Shown here piece after piece: positions 51,971 through 60,139 of a stretch of 64,000 nucleotides of DNA; the first letter of the stretch is position 1, and the number at the start of each line of letters is the position of its first letter. The translations under genes were made by a program, and so were the position numbers. Below the pieces are notes generated by a model. The model made no database searches, was not told the origin of the DNA, and saw only the letters and a program-made list of their open reading frames with translations. The stretch covers positions 5,704,001 through 5,768,000 of the forward strand of contig NZ_CP114283.1 of NCBI RefSeq assembly GCF_027107535.1. Direction: 5' to 3'. Origin of the DNA: Streptomyces aurantiacus (GTDB lineage: Bacteria > Actinomycetota > Actinomycetes > Streptomycetales > Streptomycetaceae).

Positions 51971-52788
51971 CCACCCCCGCCCGCCCCGGTCCCCCGGCCG
52001 CCCGGCACCGCTCCTGGCCCTGGTGTCGGCAGTGCTCCGGCATCGCCCTCGACCTGGGCAGCGCCCGTACCCGAGCCTGGATGTCCGGGCGCCGGATGAT
52101 CCTCGACGTACCCTCGGTCACCTTCCCGGACGGCGGCGCCACCCACCCCATTCAGCGCGGCACCATCGTCGACACCCCCGGAACCGCCCGGATGGTCGCC
52201 CGGCTGCTCGGCCACCGTCTGCCCCGCTTCGGCCGCCCTCTGCTCATCCTGACCACACCGGTGCTGGGCGGAGTCGCCTACCGGGCCGAAGCCCGCGCCG
52301 CGGTCGAGGTCCTGCGTCCGCGTACGGTACTGACCGTCCCCACTCCACGCGCCGTGGCCATGGCCGTCGATGCCGACCTGGCGCGTCCGTTGCTCGTGGT
52401 GGACCTCGGGGCCCATCTCACCGAGGTCGCGCTTCTCGCCGACGGCGCGGTGGTCGACGCCCGTCACACCATCCTGGGCACCAGCGACCTGGACGGCCTC
52501 ACCCCGCCCACGCAGATCACCGAAGCGGTCGTCGCGATGGTGACCGCCATGCTGGACCAGGACCACACGTCCCAGACGCTCGATGCCCTCCGGCGGGGCG
52601 CGCTCCTCGCCGGCGGGGGCGCGCTGCGACCCGACATCGCCTACCGCTTCACCGGCCGTCTGCACGCTCCTGTCCTGCCCGTCCCCGCCCCTCACACCGC
52701 CGCGGTCCGTGGCGCCGCAAGACTCCTCCGAGCCACCCACTCGCACCCCGCCGTCACCGCCGTCACCGACGCGACGCACTCCCACTAG
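51967..52788 (+). CDS. Actin-like ATPase, MreB-related but short
   Basis: 273 residues. Actin-fold nucleotide motifs in order: IALDLGSARTRAW (phosphate 1), LLVVDLGAHLTEVALLADGAV (phosphate 2), and GALLAGGGALRPDIAYRF (adenosine). VPSVTFPDG and TPVLGGVAYRAEAR follow the MreB-like subdomain IA pattern. MreB is about 345 residues; this protein lacks about 70, mostly in subdomain IIB, and its phosphate-2 loop reads GAHLTE instead of GGGTTD. It may be a filament former or an ATP-dependent switch. Coupled by 4-nt overlap to the DksA-like gene. Confidence 0.8.
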   Translation: MTTPARPGPPAARHRSWPWCRQCSGIALDLGSARTRAWMSGRRMILDVPSVTFPDGGATHPIQRGTIVDTPGTARMVARLLGHRLPRFGRPLLILTTPVLGGVAYRAEARAAVEVLRPRTVLTVPTPRAVAMAVDADLARPLLVVDLGAHLTEVALLADGAVVDARHTILGTSDLDGLTPPTQITEAVVAMVTAMLDQDHTSQTLDALRRGALLAGGGALRPDIAYRFTGRLHAPVLPVPAPHTAAVRGAARLLRATHSHPAVTAVTDATHSH

Positions 52789-52860
52789 CCCGCCGCCCCC
52801 CTGGTCCCAGTCAGCAAGGGGCCGGCGCGGCGGCCACTGTCCTACGGAAGGAGAGACGCC

Positions 52861-53484
52861 GTGGACCGCGAGATACCCCCGGCACAACCGCCTCCAGCAG
52901 AACACCCGCACGTTCTGCTGTGGCGATGGCGCCGCAACCCCCTGCGCCGTCGTACGGATCTCGTGCAGGCGTGGATCGCCCTCGGTCTGTTCGTGGCCGT
53001 GCTGGCCGCCACTCCCGCCGCCATGATCCTGGTCGGCGACACCGCCTACCGTCACTACAAGGAGACCGCCCGGCAGCAGACCGCCACCCGCGAGTACATC
53101 CCCGCCGTACTGGTCCACGATGCTCCCCGCCACCCGGAACCGGGGTCGGACGAGGCGAAGGAGACCCGGTATCCGGTCACCGTCCACTTCACCGACGCCC
53201 AGGGACACACCCGCACGGCACAGACCGACGTCGAACCCGCCCTGACCGCCGACAGCACCGTCCGCGTGTGGGTCGATGGTGAAGGCAGGATCACCGGTCC
53301 GCCCCTGACCGCGGAACAGGTCCGTACCCGCGCCATGAGCTGCGCCGTCCTCGCCGCGATGACCGTCCCGCTCCTCGGCGCCGCCGCATACGCTTGTGCC
53401 AACCGCAGGCTGGAGCGGCACAACTTCGCCCAGTGGGACGCGGCCTGGGCACAGGCCGCCCCGCCGTGGAGCACTTCCCACTGA
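52861..53484 (+). CDS. Rv1733c-family membrane protein
   Basis: 207 residues. Two membrane helices (DLVQAWIALGLFVAVLAATPAAMILVG and AVLAAMTVPLLGAAAYACANRR) flank an extracytoplasmic domain of about 110 residues (YPVTVHFTDAQGHTRTAQTDV, VRVWVDGEGRITGPPLT). NPLRRRTDLVQAW is the family signature. Mycobacterium tuberculosis Rv1733c is a dormancy (DosR) antigen; function unknown. AAGGAG 7 nt before GTG. Last gene of the DksA-actin row. Confidence 0.85.
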   Translation: MDREIPPAQPPPAEHPHVLLWRWRRNPLRRRTDLVQAWIALGLFVAVLAATPAAMILVGDTAYRHYKETARQQTATREYIPAVLVHDAPRHPEPGSDEAKETRYPVTVHFTDAQGHTRTAQTDVEPALTADSTVRVWVDGEGRITGPPLTAEQVRTRAMSCAVLAAMTVPLLGAAAYACANRRLERHNFAQWDAAWAQAAPPWSTSH

Positions 53485-53546
53485 CGCGCTGACCCGCTGC
53501 CGGTGTCCACGGCCACCACGTCGGACGAGTCGCATCAGGACCGGGA

Positions 53547-54128
53547 CTACCGGCCCGAACCCCCACCTACGCGAGCCAGGACGTCGTCGGCCAACTCCTG
53601 CGGAGTCAGCCCGCCGTCCAGGAACACGGTGTCACCGGGCAGCGTGTCCATCGCGGCCGTGCACGGCTCGATCCTGGCCTTGCACCACTGCCGGACCCGC
53701 TCATCCTGTTCGGGCTTGTCCGGCGTGAAACTCCGTCCGTCGATCCGCCGCACCAGGACCTCCTCGGAGACCTTGAGGAAGAAGTGGTGGACCACCACGC
53801 CGGCGTCCTTCAGCGCACCGAAGATCTCCACCACATACCCCGGGTCCACCAACGTCATGGGAACCAGGACGGGCCTTCGGTATTCCTCGACGAGGCCCAC
53901 AGCCAGGTTCACGACCTGCCGTCGCCACAACCGCAGATCCTGGAAGTCACCCGTGGGGACCTCCACGATCTCGCGCAGCACGTAGCCGACCATCTCCGGG
54001 TCGAGGACCAGTGCCTCGGGCCAGCGCGGACGCAGCTCATCGACCAGCGTGCTCTTCCCACTGCCGAACGCGCCGTTCACCCAGACGATCACACGCATCT
54101 CCCCGTCACCGATGCCCTCTTCGGGCAC
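53547..54128 (-). CDS. TmrB-like P-loop protein (tunicamycin-resistance family)
   Basis: 193 residues. VIVWVNGAFGSGKSTLVDEL holds the P-loop and reads like TmrB (WINGAFGSGKT). LDPEMVGYVLREIVEV, DFQDLRLWRRQVVNL, RRPVLVPMTLVDPGYVVEIF and VVHHFFLKVSEEVLVRRI follow the TmrB pattern. TmrB binds tunicamycin at the membrane; resistance here is inferred from family only. GTG 54128 has GAGGA upstream; ATG 54098 is alternative. No tunicamycin biosynthesis genes are in the window. Confidence 0.82.
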   Translation of the reverse strand: MPEEGIGDGEMRVIVWVNGAFGSGKSTLVDELRPRWPEALVLDPEMVGYVLREIVEVPTGDFQDLRLWRRQVVNLAVGLVEEYRRPVLVPMTLVDPGYVVEIFGALKDAGVVVHHFFLKVSEEVLVRRIDGRSFTPDKPEQDERVRQWCKARIEPCTAAMDTLPGDTVFLDGGLTPQELADDVLARVGGGSGR

Positions 54129-54321
54129 AACCGTCCTCGGAGCACACCACGACGAGCGCGCGGGGCCGGATCACACGCACAGATCATGCCCGAACGACCG
54201 CTGGACGGAGCCCAATCGCACGGACCGCCGCCGGCACGAAAGGCCAACTCACCTTGTCAAAAGGAATGTTGTCGGCCATGGAGCGTCCAGGGCTTCTAGC
54301 CACCCTCACACGGCCCGGGGC

Positions 54322-54348
54322 CCTCCCCCGCGCTGGGCGGGGGAGGGA
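54322..54348. terminator. Strong GC hairpin
   Basis: CCCTCCCCCGC pairs with GCGGGGGAGGG over 11 bp with a 5-nt loop. A second hairpin (AAGAGCCTT / AAGGCTCTT, near 54361-54404) directly follows the stop codon of the DUF899 gene and probably ends its transcript. Confidence 0.7.
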
Positions 54349-54406
54349 CTCCTGTGTCGCAAGAGCCTTCGGGGAGCACCGGTCCGACGCCGGAAAGGCT
54401 CTTGCC

Positions 54407-55093
54407 TCACGCTTCCGCGCCGTAGAAGGCCGCGATGTCCTCGGATGTGGCCCATCGGCTGTAGGTGGGTGACCGCGGCCAGCCGTCGGGCGAGTCCTGC
54501 CACTCCTCCTGGCGCCCGTACGGCAACAGGTCGATCAGCGCGAAGCTGTGGCTGAGCTGCTCGGTGCCCCGCCCCTCGGTGTGCCAGGTGCGATAGACGG
54601 TGTCTCCGTCCCGCAGGAAGACGTTGACCGCGAAGCCGCCTCCGGGCGGTGCGCCCACGTCGGAACCGAACGGGCTGTTCGCGGTGGAGTACCAGGTCAT
54701 CCTGTTCCCCACCCGCCGTTTGTAGGCGAGGGTCTCGTCGATCGGGCCCTGGGTGACGATGACGAATTTCGCGTCGTAGGCATCCAGGAACTCCAGCCGG
54801 GTGAACTGCGACGTGAAACCCGTACAGCCCGAGCACTGCCACGTCTTACCGGGGGACCACATGTGGTTGTAGACGATCAGCTGGGTCCTGTCGCCGAAGA
54901 CCTCGGCCAGCCGGACCGGCCCTTCCTCGCCGTCGAGGGTGTATTCGGGCATCTCGACCATCGGCATTCGGCGGCGTTGGGCGGCGATCGCGTCGAGTTC
55001 GCGGGTCGCGGCCTTCTCCCGGGCGCGCAGGTCGTCGAGTCGACGCTGCCAGGTCTCGGCGTCCACGACGGGCGGTACTGCCTTGGCGGTCAT
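54407..55093 (-). CDS. DUF899 thioredoxin-like protein
   Basis: 228 residues. DUF899 pattern: RRRMPMVEMPEYTLDGEEGPVRLAEVFGDRTQLIVYNHMW, then WQCSGCTGFTSQF (CxxC in the thioredoxin-like position), TWYSTANSPFGSDVG, and SRWATSEDIAAFYG at the end. Fold resembles peroxiredoxin/thioredoxin, but the family's activity is not established. A coiled helix (RLDDLRAREKAATRELDAI) precedes the domain. Confidence 0.86.
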   Translation of the reverse strand: MTAKAVPPVVDAETWQRRLDDLRAREKAATRELDAIAAQRRRMPMVEMPEYTLDGEEGPVRLAEVFGDRTQLIVYNHMWSPGKTWQCSGCTGFTSQFTRLEFLDAYDAKFVIVTQGPIDETLAYKRRVGNRMTWYSTANSPFGSDVGAPPGGGFAVNVFLRDGDTVYRTWHTEGRGTEQLSHSFALIDLLPYGRQEEWQDSPDGWPRSPTYSRWATSEDIAAFYGAEA

Positions 55094-55329
55094 ACGTTCC
55101 TCCGAAGTTCACGGCAGGCGGTTCGCGGGTGTAGACCGTGCTCGTTCGCCGAACTCATCGCTCTCCGGCCACCCTGTGCCGGCGTACCTCCGGGCGGACG
55201 CATCGTTTTTCGCCCTACCTCGTTCAGCGTGTGGGAGCGCGCCGGTGGGGACCACGGCTTCGGCGGTGTGGAACCGGGCGCGGCAACCGGGCTCCGACGT
55301 GTCCGTACGCCATGCGCAAGGGGGATCCA

Positions 55330-56085
55330 GTGTCCGAGCAGCGCCCGTTACGCCCGCCGACTCCCGCCGAAGAGCTTGAGCGTTTCCACAACGGAGACAC
55401 GCTCGACAACATTCCGATCATCACGGAGCGGCGAAGCCCTCCCTGGAAGCGGGTGCTCGCCGGCGCGATGGGCGTTGCGGTGCTGGCTGGAGCCCTGGCC
55501 TTCGTCCTCGGCCGTCCGCAGCACAGCCAGCCCGGTGTGACGGCCTCCGAGCGACCGGGCGCACTGCCGACGGCCGCGCATGCCGAAACAACGGCGTCTC
55601 CCCCGCACTCGGAACCCTCTGCGCCGTGGAGCAGCGACCCGCCGGCCCCCACCACGCCGCCGGACGGCCAGACGCAGCAGTCGTGCGTCGACGTCACGTA
55701 CAAACTGCCGACCGGGGACGCACTCTGCGAGTCCAGGACCGCTGTCTGCGCGCTCGGATCCCCCATGTACACCGAGAATCTGGACACCATCTGCGGCACC
55801 GCGCCCCTGGCACGGGTCTACGTGGCCAACACCGACAAGCTGGAGTCCGGCGGCTGTCTCTCACTGCAGAGCAGTACGTGGGTGACCGGCACGGCGGAAT
55901 ACGTCGGAACACAGGCCCCCATGTACCAGTGTTCCGCCGTCGTCGACCGGACCGCTCTCGAAGCCGGTGGTCCGCTGACCGTCTGCCAGGAGCCGTACCC
56001 GCACACCAGACAGACCTTTCTCGCCGAGGTCACCACCCCGGCCGGGTCCACAGGGGCCTGTCTCACCACGAACCACGGCGCGTAG
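55330..56085 (+). CDS. Membrane-anchored hypothetical protein with Cys-rich exterior
   Basis: 251 residues. Cytoplasmic N-terminus (RPPTPAEELERFHNGD), one membrane helix (VLAGAMGVAVLAGALAFVLG), a Pro/Ser/Thr/Ala linker of about 60 residues, then about 130 residues with eight cysteines (QSCVDVTYKLPTGDALCES, YTENLDTICGTAPLARVYVA, GGCLSLQSS, MYQCSAVVDRT). No family recognised. Start GTG 55330 follows AAGGGGG at 5 nt; ATG 55312 lacks that spacing. Confidence 0.72.
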   Translation: MSEQRPLRPPTPAEELERFHNGDTLDNIPIITERRSPPWKRVLAGAMGVAVLAGALAFVLGRPQHSQPGVTASERPGALPTAAHAETTASPPHSEPSAPWSSDPPAPTTPPDGQTQQSCVDVTYKLPTGDALCESRTAVCALGSPMYTENLDTICGTAPLARVYVANTDKLESGGCLSLQSSTWVTGTAEYVGTQAPMYQCSAVVDRTALEAGGPLTVCQEPYPHTRQTFLAEVTTPAGSTGACLTTNHGA

Positions 56086-56206
56086 ACAGGTACCGCGGGC
56101 TCCAGCACGCGCGGCCTCCGGGCCCGGAGGCCGGAAACCCCATTGCTGGGCCGAGGAGGACGGTGATGGAGGGGAAGGCAGGAGACTTTCGTCCGGCGGA
56201 TCCGGT

Positions 56207-57214
56207 TCATGCCAGTCCTGGCGGACCTGTCGTGGTCTTCTCGCTCTGCCGGACGGGCGGTGTCGAGCGGGAGTAGCGGTCAGCGAGCCGCCTGAGGTGG
56301 TCGACGAGTTCCGCGGGCTCGGTGACGTCGAAGTCGAAGTCGAGCATGCCCAGATAGACAGCGAGCCTCTGTACCGAGTCGGCTCCGGTGGTCAGGACAC
56401 AGGTGTCGGTGTCGAGGGCCTGGACGGTTCCGACCGCAGGGTTGATCTGCTCGATCACCGCAGTCGCCGGGGCGTGGACGGTCACTCGCGCATGATGGCG
56501 CCACGACGCGCTCGACACCCGCAGGGAGACGTACGCCGTGATGTCGCCGCCGGGAGGTTCTCGCGGGGTGAAGCGCGGTCCGGTCGGGGTTCGCGGCTGG
56601 ATCCGGTCGATCCTGAAGGTCCGCCAGTCCTCGCGCGCGAGGTCCCACGCCACCAGGTACCAGCGCTGCCCCCAGTTCACCGCCCGATAGGGCTCGACGA
56701 CGCGCAGGGTGGGCGTGCCCGCGTGGTCGAGGTAGTCGAAGCGCAGCTGCTCGCGGTCACGGCAGGCGGATACCAGTGTGGTGAGCACGTCCGCCGAGAC
56801 GCTCGGGGCGGGCCGGTCGGCCGGCACGGTGACGGTGAACGCGTGCAGGGCCCGCACCCGTCGGCGCAACCGCGAGGGAAGTACCTGCTCCAGCTTGGTC
56901 AACGCCCGCAGCGCGGTCTCCTCGGTGCCGGGAACGGCACCCTCCGTGGCGGTGCGCAGCGCGATCGTCACCACGACTGCCTCGTCGTCGTCGAGGAGCA
57001 GCGGGGGCATGGCCGCGCCGGCACCGAGCCGGTAGCCGCCCACGGCGCCGCGGGTGGCGTCCACGGGATAGCCGAGCTCGCGCAGTCGGTCGATGTCGTT
57101 GCGCACGGTGCGTCCGCTCACGCCCAGTCGCTCGGCCAGCTCGGATCCGGGCCAGGCTCGCGGAGCTTGCAACAGGGAGAGGAGGCGCAGCAGCCGCGCC
57201 GAGGTGTCCAGCAT
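56207..57214 (-). CDS. YafY-type WYL-domain transcriptional regulator
   Basis: 335 residues. N-terminal winged helix: LLRLLSLLQAPRAWPGSELAERLGVSGRTVRNDIDRLRELGY (HTH_11). Middle WYL domain: EQLRFDYLDHAG, RVVEPYRAVNWGQRWYLVAWDLAREDWRTFRIDRI (WYL motif as QRWYLVAWD). C-terminal WCX extension with FDVTEPAELVDHLRRLADR. WYL domains sense ligands or nucleic acids. Divergent from the epoxide-hydrolase homologue, which it probably controls. Confidence 0.88.
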   Translation of the reverse strand: MLDTSARLLRLLSLLQAPRAWPGSELAERLGVSGRTVRNDIDRLRELGYPVDATRGAVGGYRLGAGAAMPPLLLDDDEAVVVTIALRTATEGAVPGTEETALRALTKLEQVLPSRLRRRVRALHAFTVTVPADRPAPSVSADVLTTLVSACRDREQLRFDYLDHAGTPTLRVVEPYRAVNWGQRWYLVAWDLAREDWRTFRIDRIQPRTPTGPRFTPREPPGGDITAYVSLRVSSASWRHHARVTVHAPATAVIEQINPAVGTVQALDTDTCVLTTGADSVQRLAVYLGMLDFDFDVTEPAELVDHLRRLADRYSRSTPPVRQSEKTTTGPPGLA

Positions 57215-57277
57215 GAAGTCCAGCCTGTGGTGCCATTAGGAACGCATCGTGCCTATATGGAGAATACTGTTCTGTCC

Positions 57278-58423
57278 ATGGAAACCAGCAGCAGCACCGA
57301 CGCCCGGATCCACTCGTACCGCATCGACGTTCCGCAGGACGAGCTCGACGACCTGCGCGACCGGCTGGCCCGTACGCGCTGGGGCAGCGAGATTCCCGGC
57401 GCCGGCTGGAGCCGGGGTGTTCCCACCGACTATCTGAGGGGCCTGGTCGCGTACTGGGCGGACGCCTTCGACTGGCGCAAGGCGGAGGCGGAGCTCAACG
57501 AGTTCCCCCAGTTCACCACCGAGATCGACGGGCAGAACATCCACTTCCTGCACGTCCGTTCGCAGAACCCGGCGGCCGTTCCGCTGCTTCTGCTGCACGA
57601 CTGGCCGTGCTCGTTCGTGCAGTTCGCCGATGTCATCCGGCCGCTGGCGGAGGACTTCCACGTGATCGTGACCTCGACGCCCGGTACCGGGTTCTCCGGT
57701 CCCCTCGGCGAGGCCGGCTGGAACACCGGCCGCATAGCGGGAGCGTTCGTCGAGCTGATGGACCGGCTCGGCTACAGCGCCTACGGCGTGCAGGGGACGG
57801 GCGGTGGCGCCTGGATCGCCACCGAGATGGGGCGGCAGGCATCCGACAAGATCGTCGGCATTCACGTCAACGGCCTGCTCACCTTCCCCTCAGGCGATCC
57901 CGCCGAGTTCGAGGGACTGACCGCGCCGGAGCAGGAGCGACTGGCACGGCTGGAGAACTTCCAGCAGGACATGATGGGATTCAACGCCATCCAGTCCACC
58001 CGTCCGCAGACCCTCGCCTACGGTCTGCACGACTCGCCGGTCGGTCAACTCGCCTGGATCGTGGAGAAGTTCAAGGAGTGGACGGACGCCGCGGCCGAGC
58101 TCCCCGAAGACGCGGTGGGCCGTGACCGGCTGCTGACGAACGTCAGCGTCTACTGGTTCAGCGGCACGGCGGGCTCGTCGGCCAACCTGTACTACGAGAC
58201 GGCCCACGACGCGAACGCCTGGACTCCGAAGGCACGCGGTACCGTCCCGACCGGCGTGGCCGTCGCCCTGAGCAGCGACATCGCCATCCGCCGCTTCGCC
58301 GAGCGGGATCACAACATCACGTACTGGAACGAGCTGGAGCGCGGCGGCAACTTCCTGGCGCTGGAGCAGCCAGAAGCCTTCGTCACCGACGTCCGCGCCT
58401 TCTTCGGCACGCTCGGCACCTGA
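57278..58423 (+). CDS. Epoxide hydrolase family protein, probably catalytically inactive
   Basis: About 381 residues with the complete architecture of bacterial EHN-type epoxide hydrolases: N-terminal domain (IDVPQDELDDLRDRLARTRW), LLLLHDWPCSFVQFADVI, STPGTGFSG, cap region and LEQPEAFVTDVRAFF. Key positions are altered: HGWP is HDWP; the nucleophile position in QGTGGGAW is Gly where relatives have Asp (QGGDxG); the base position RGGNF is Asn where relatives have His (RGGHF). NLYYE keeps the cap tyrosines. It may bind rather than hydrolyse. Start ATG 57278; ATG 57257 is possible. Confidence 0.85.
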   Translation: METSSSTDARIHSYRIDVPQDELDDLRDRLARTRWGSEIPGAGWSRGVPTDYLRGLVAYWADAFDWRKAEAELNEFPQFTTEIDGQNIHFLHVRSQNPAAVPLLLLHDWPCSFVQFADVIRPLAEDFHVIVTSTPGTGFSGPLGEAGWNTGRIAGAFVELMDRLGYSAYGVQGTGGGAWIATEMGRQASDKIVGIHVNGLLTFPSGDPAEFEGLTAPEQERLARLENFQQDMMGFNAIQSTRPQTLAYGLHDSPVGQLAWIVEKFKEWTDAAAELPEDAVGRDRLLTNVSVYWFSGTAGSSANLYYETAHDANAWTPKARGTVPTGVAVALSSDIAIRRFAERDHNITYWNELERGGNFLALEQPEAFVTDVRAFFGTLGT

Positions 58424-58559
58424 CGCGGTTGTCACCGCAGGGCCCGGGCGGCTCCAGGCGCTGACGCGCCGGCGAGCGCTGCCCGGGCTGAACCGTTGGG
58501 GGCGCCCGGTTGCGGACCGTCGTCCCGTGACGGCATCACGGGCATCACGGCATGCGTGC

Positions 58560-58730
58560 GGCACCGCCACCGGAACGGGGGCGCCGTACCCGCACGCTCC
58601 GAGGGCACCCGACGGTGTCGGCCCGGGCGACCGCCTGGGCGATGACGTCGGCGACCTCGTCGGCACGGGAACGGCCTCGGCGGCCGGCGCGGGATCGACC
58701 CCGCTGAAGATCGACTCCTCGGCGGCGGCC
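58560..58730 (-). pseudogene. Possible remnant of a short-chain dehydrogenase C-terminus
   Basis: Two minus-strand frames give EESIFSGVDPAPAAEA (about 58685-58722) and then DEVADVIAQAVARADT (about 58613-58665), a pair resembling the end of actinobacterial SDRs (E..IF.G.DP followed by VADVI..AV). The N-terminal part is missing and the frames are shifted. Weak evidence; the region from 58424 to 58882 otherwise has no convincing gene. Confidence 0.3.
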
Positions 58731-58882
58731 CGTGAGTCTTTCTCCCCGCGGGTTGAAGATCCCCGGGGTGTGCATCGCCCCGTGCACCGGAACGACGGTC
58801 GGGTTCACAGAAGCGTCCGCAGGTGGGCCGTACGCCGGGACGCGCGTGCGCCGCGGCGTACGGGTGGTGGTGCACGGGTGGG

Positions 58883-59293
58883 TCAGCCGGTCATCGCGTC
58901 GCGGACCAGCGCGGTGTCGACGAACTGCTCGAAGCGGACGATGAGTCCACCGCGTACGACGAAGTGGTGCGCCACACGGACGTCGATCGCCTTGGCGGTG
59001 GCGTTGTTGGTTGCGGTGTAGCGGGCCAGGACGACGACGTTCTCGCCGTCGACGACGTAGGTGTCGTCGTGGGCGGTCCAGTTCGTCCAGGCCTTGCCGA
59101 GCTGTTCCATCACGTTGGCGGTGACGCCGTTGGGGGTGCGGTAGGTGCCCGCGAGGGGGAAGCCGGCCATCTCGGTCCACTCGACGTCCGGTGCGAGGGT
59201 GGCCCGCAGGGCCTCCAGGTCGCCTGCCGCGGAGGCCAGGTACTGGCGGCGTACGACATCGGCGGGAGCGGTGGAGGTCGCGAACTCGCTCAT
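58883..59293 (-). CDS. SnoaL-like/ketosteroid-isomerase-fold protein
   Basis: 136 residues, cone-shaped NTF2-like fold: VVRRQYLASAAGDLEALRATLAPDVEWTEMAG, VMEQLGKAWTNWTAHDDTYVV, VVVLARYTATN, and RVAHHFVVRGGLIVRFEQFVDTALV. Active-site residues cannot be assigned. Three nt after the preceding MBL gene, third of an operon with the DsbA-like and MBL-fold genes. Confidence 0.87.
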   Translation of the reverse strand: MSEFATSTAPADVVRRQYLASAAGDLEALRATLAPDVEWTEMAGFPLAGTYRTPNGVTANVMEQLGKAWTNWTAHDDTYVVDGENVVVLARYTATNNATAKAIDVRVAHHFVVRGGLIVRFEQFVDTALVRDAMTG

Positions 59294-59295
59294 GG

Positions 59296-60102
59296 TCAGC
59301 CCCACTTCATTTCGCCCTTGGCCACCTTCGCGCCGATCTGCGCGGCGATCAGCATGCCGTTGTCGGGATAGCGCTTGACCAGTGCCTCGGTCAGGGCCGC
59401 GCCGTCGGCGGCCCGGCCGAGCTCCTCCTCGAAGGCGACCAGGTAGTCGCGGGTGGCGGTGATGGCGGACGCGTCCGCCGCCGTGCCGGGCAGGCGGTGG
59501 CCGGGCACCACGAGCCGCGGGTCCAGGGCGGCCATCTCGTCGAGCAGGTCGATCCACGCGGCACGGTCGCCGGGGGTGGCCGTGTCGGCGACCCAGACGT
59601 GCTCCTGCTGGAACAGCAGGACGCCGCCGAGGACCGCCCGCTCCTCGGCCTGCCACAGGTAATGGCGGTCGGGCAGCGCAGCCGGGCCGCCCTTGAGCTC
59701 GAAGCGGTGGCCCTCCAGGGTGAGGTCCCCGGTGAGGGGCTCCAGGTCCACCAGGCGGGTGGGCAGGTTGGCACCGAGGGCCGCCCACGCCTTGAGCTTG
59801 CCTTCGTAGGAGTCCTTGATGTGCTCGATGACGAGCGGGGTCGCGACGAACCTCGCCTCCGGGAAGGCGTCGGCGATGACCTCGGCGCCGAAGTAGAAGT
59901 CGGGGTCCGCATGGCTGACGAAGACGGTCACCAGCTTCTTGCCGGAGTCGAGGATCTCGGCAGCCAGCCGGTGGCCGTCGGCGCGGGTGAAGGCTGCGTC
60001 GACCAGCAGGGCCTGGGTCTCGCCGGTGACGAGAGTGGCGGTCTTGTTCTTGCTGCCTGCCGGGACGTCGAGGTCGAGGATGTTGAAGTCGAGTGTGCTC
60101 AT
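59296..60102 (-). CDS. MBL-fold (beta-lactamase-like) protein with altered metal motif
   Basis: 268 residues. Metallo-beta-lactamase fold: KNKTATLVTGETQALLVDAAF, VTVFVSHADPDFYFGAEVI, HVWVADTATPGD, LVVPGHRLPG. The canonical HxHxDH is SHADPDFYFG here, so only part of the first metal site is kept, while the late GH is present. Members of this subgroup are encoded next to SnoaL proteins. Role unknown; it may be a non-classical hydrolase. ATG 60102. Confidence 0.83.
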   Translation of the reverse strand: MSTLDFNILDLDVPAGSKNKTATLVTGETQALLVDAAFTRADGHRLAAEILDSGKKLVTVFVSHADPDFYFGAEVIADAFPEARFVATPLVIEHIKDSYEGKLKAWAALGANLPTRLVDLEPLTGDLTLEGHRFELKGGPAALPDRHYLWQAEERAVLGGVLLFQQEHVWVADTATPGDRAAWIDLLDEMAALDPRLVVPGHRLPGTAADASAITATRDYLVAFEEELGRAADGAALTEALVKRYPDNGMLIAAQIGAKVAKGEMKWG

Positions 60103-60139
60103 GGTGGTTCCTTCGCGGGTGGAGGGGGGCGGTCGGGTG

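Noticed and set aside
53547..54128. Interpretation of the P-loop gene as a nucleoside or shikimate kinase
   Set aside because: The lead-in WVNGAFGSGKS, LVPMTLVDP and VVHHFFL segments match TmrB better than those families.
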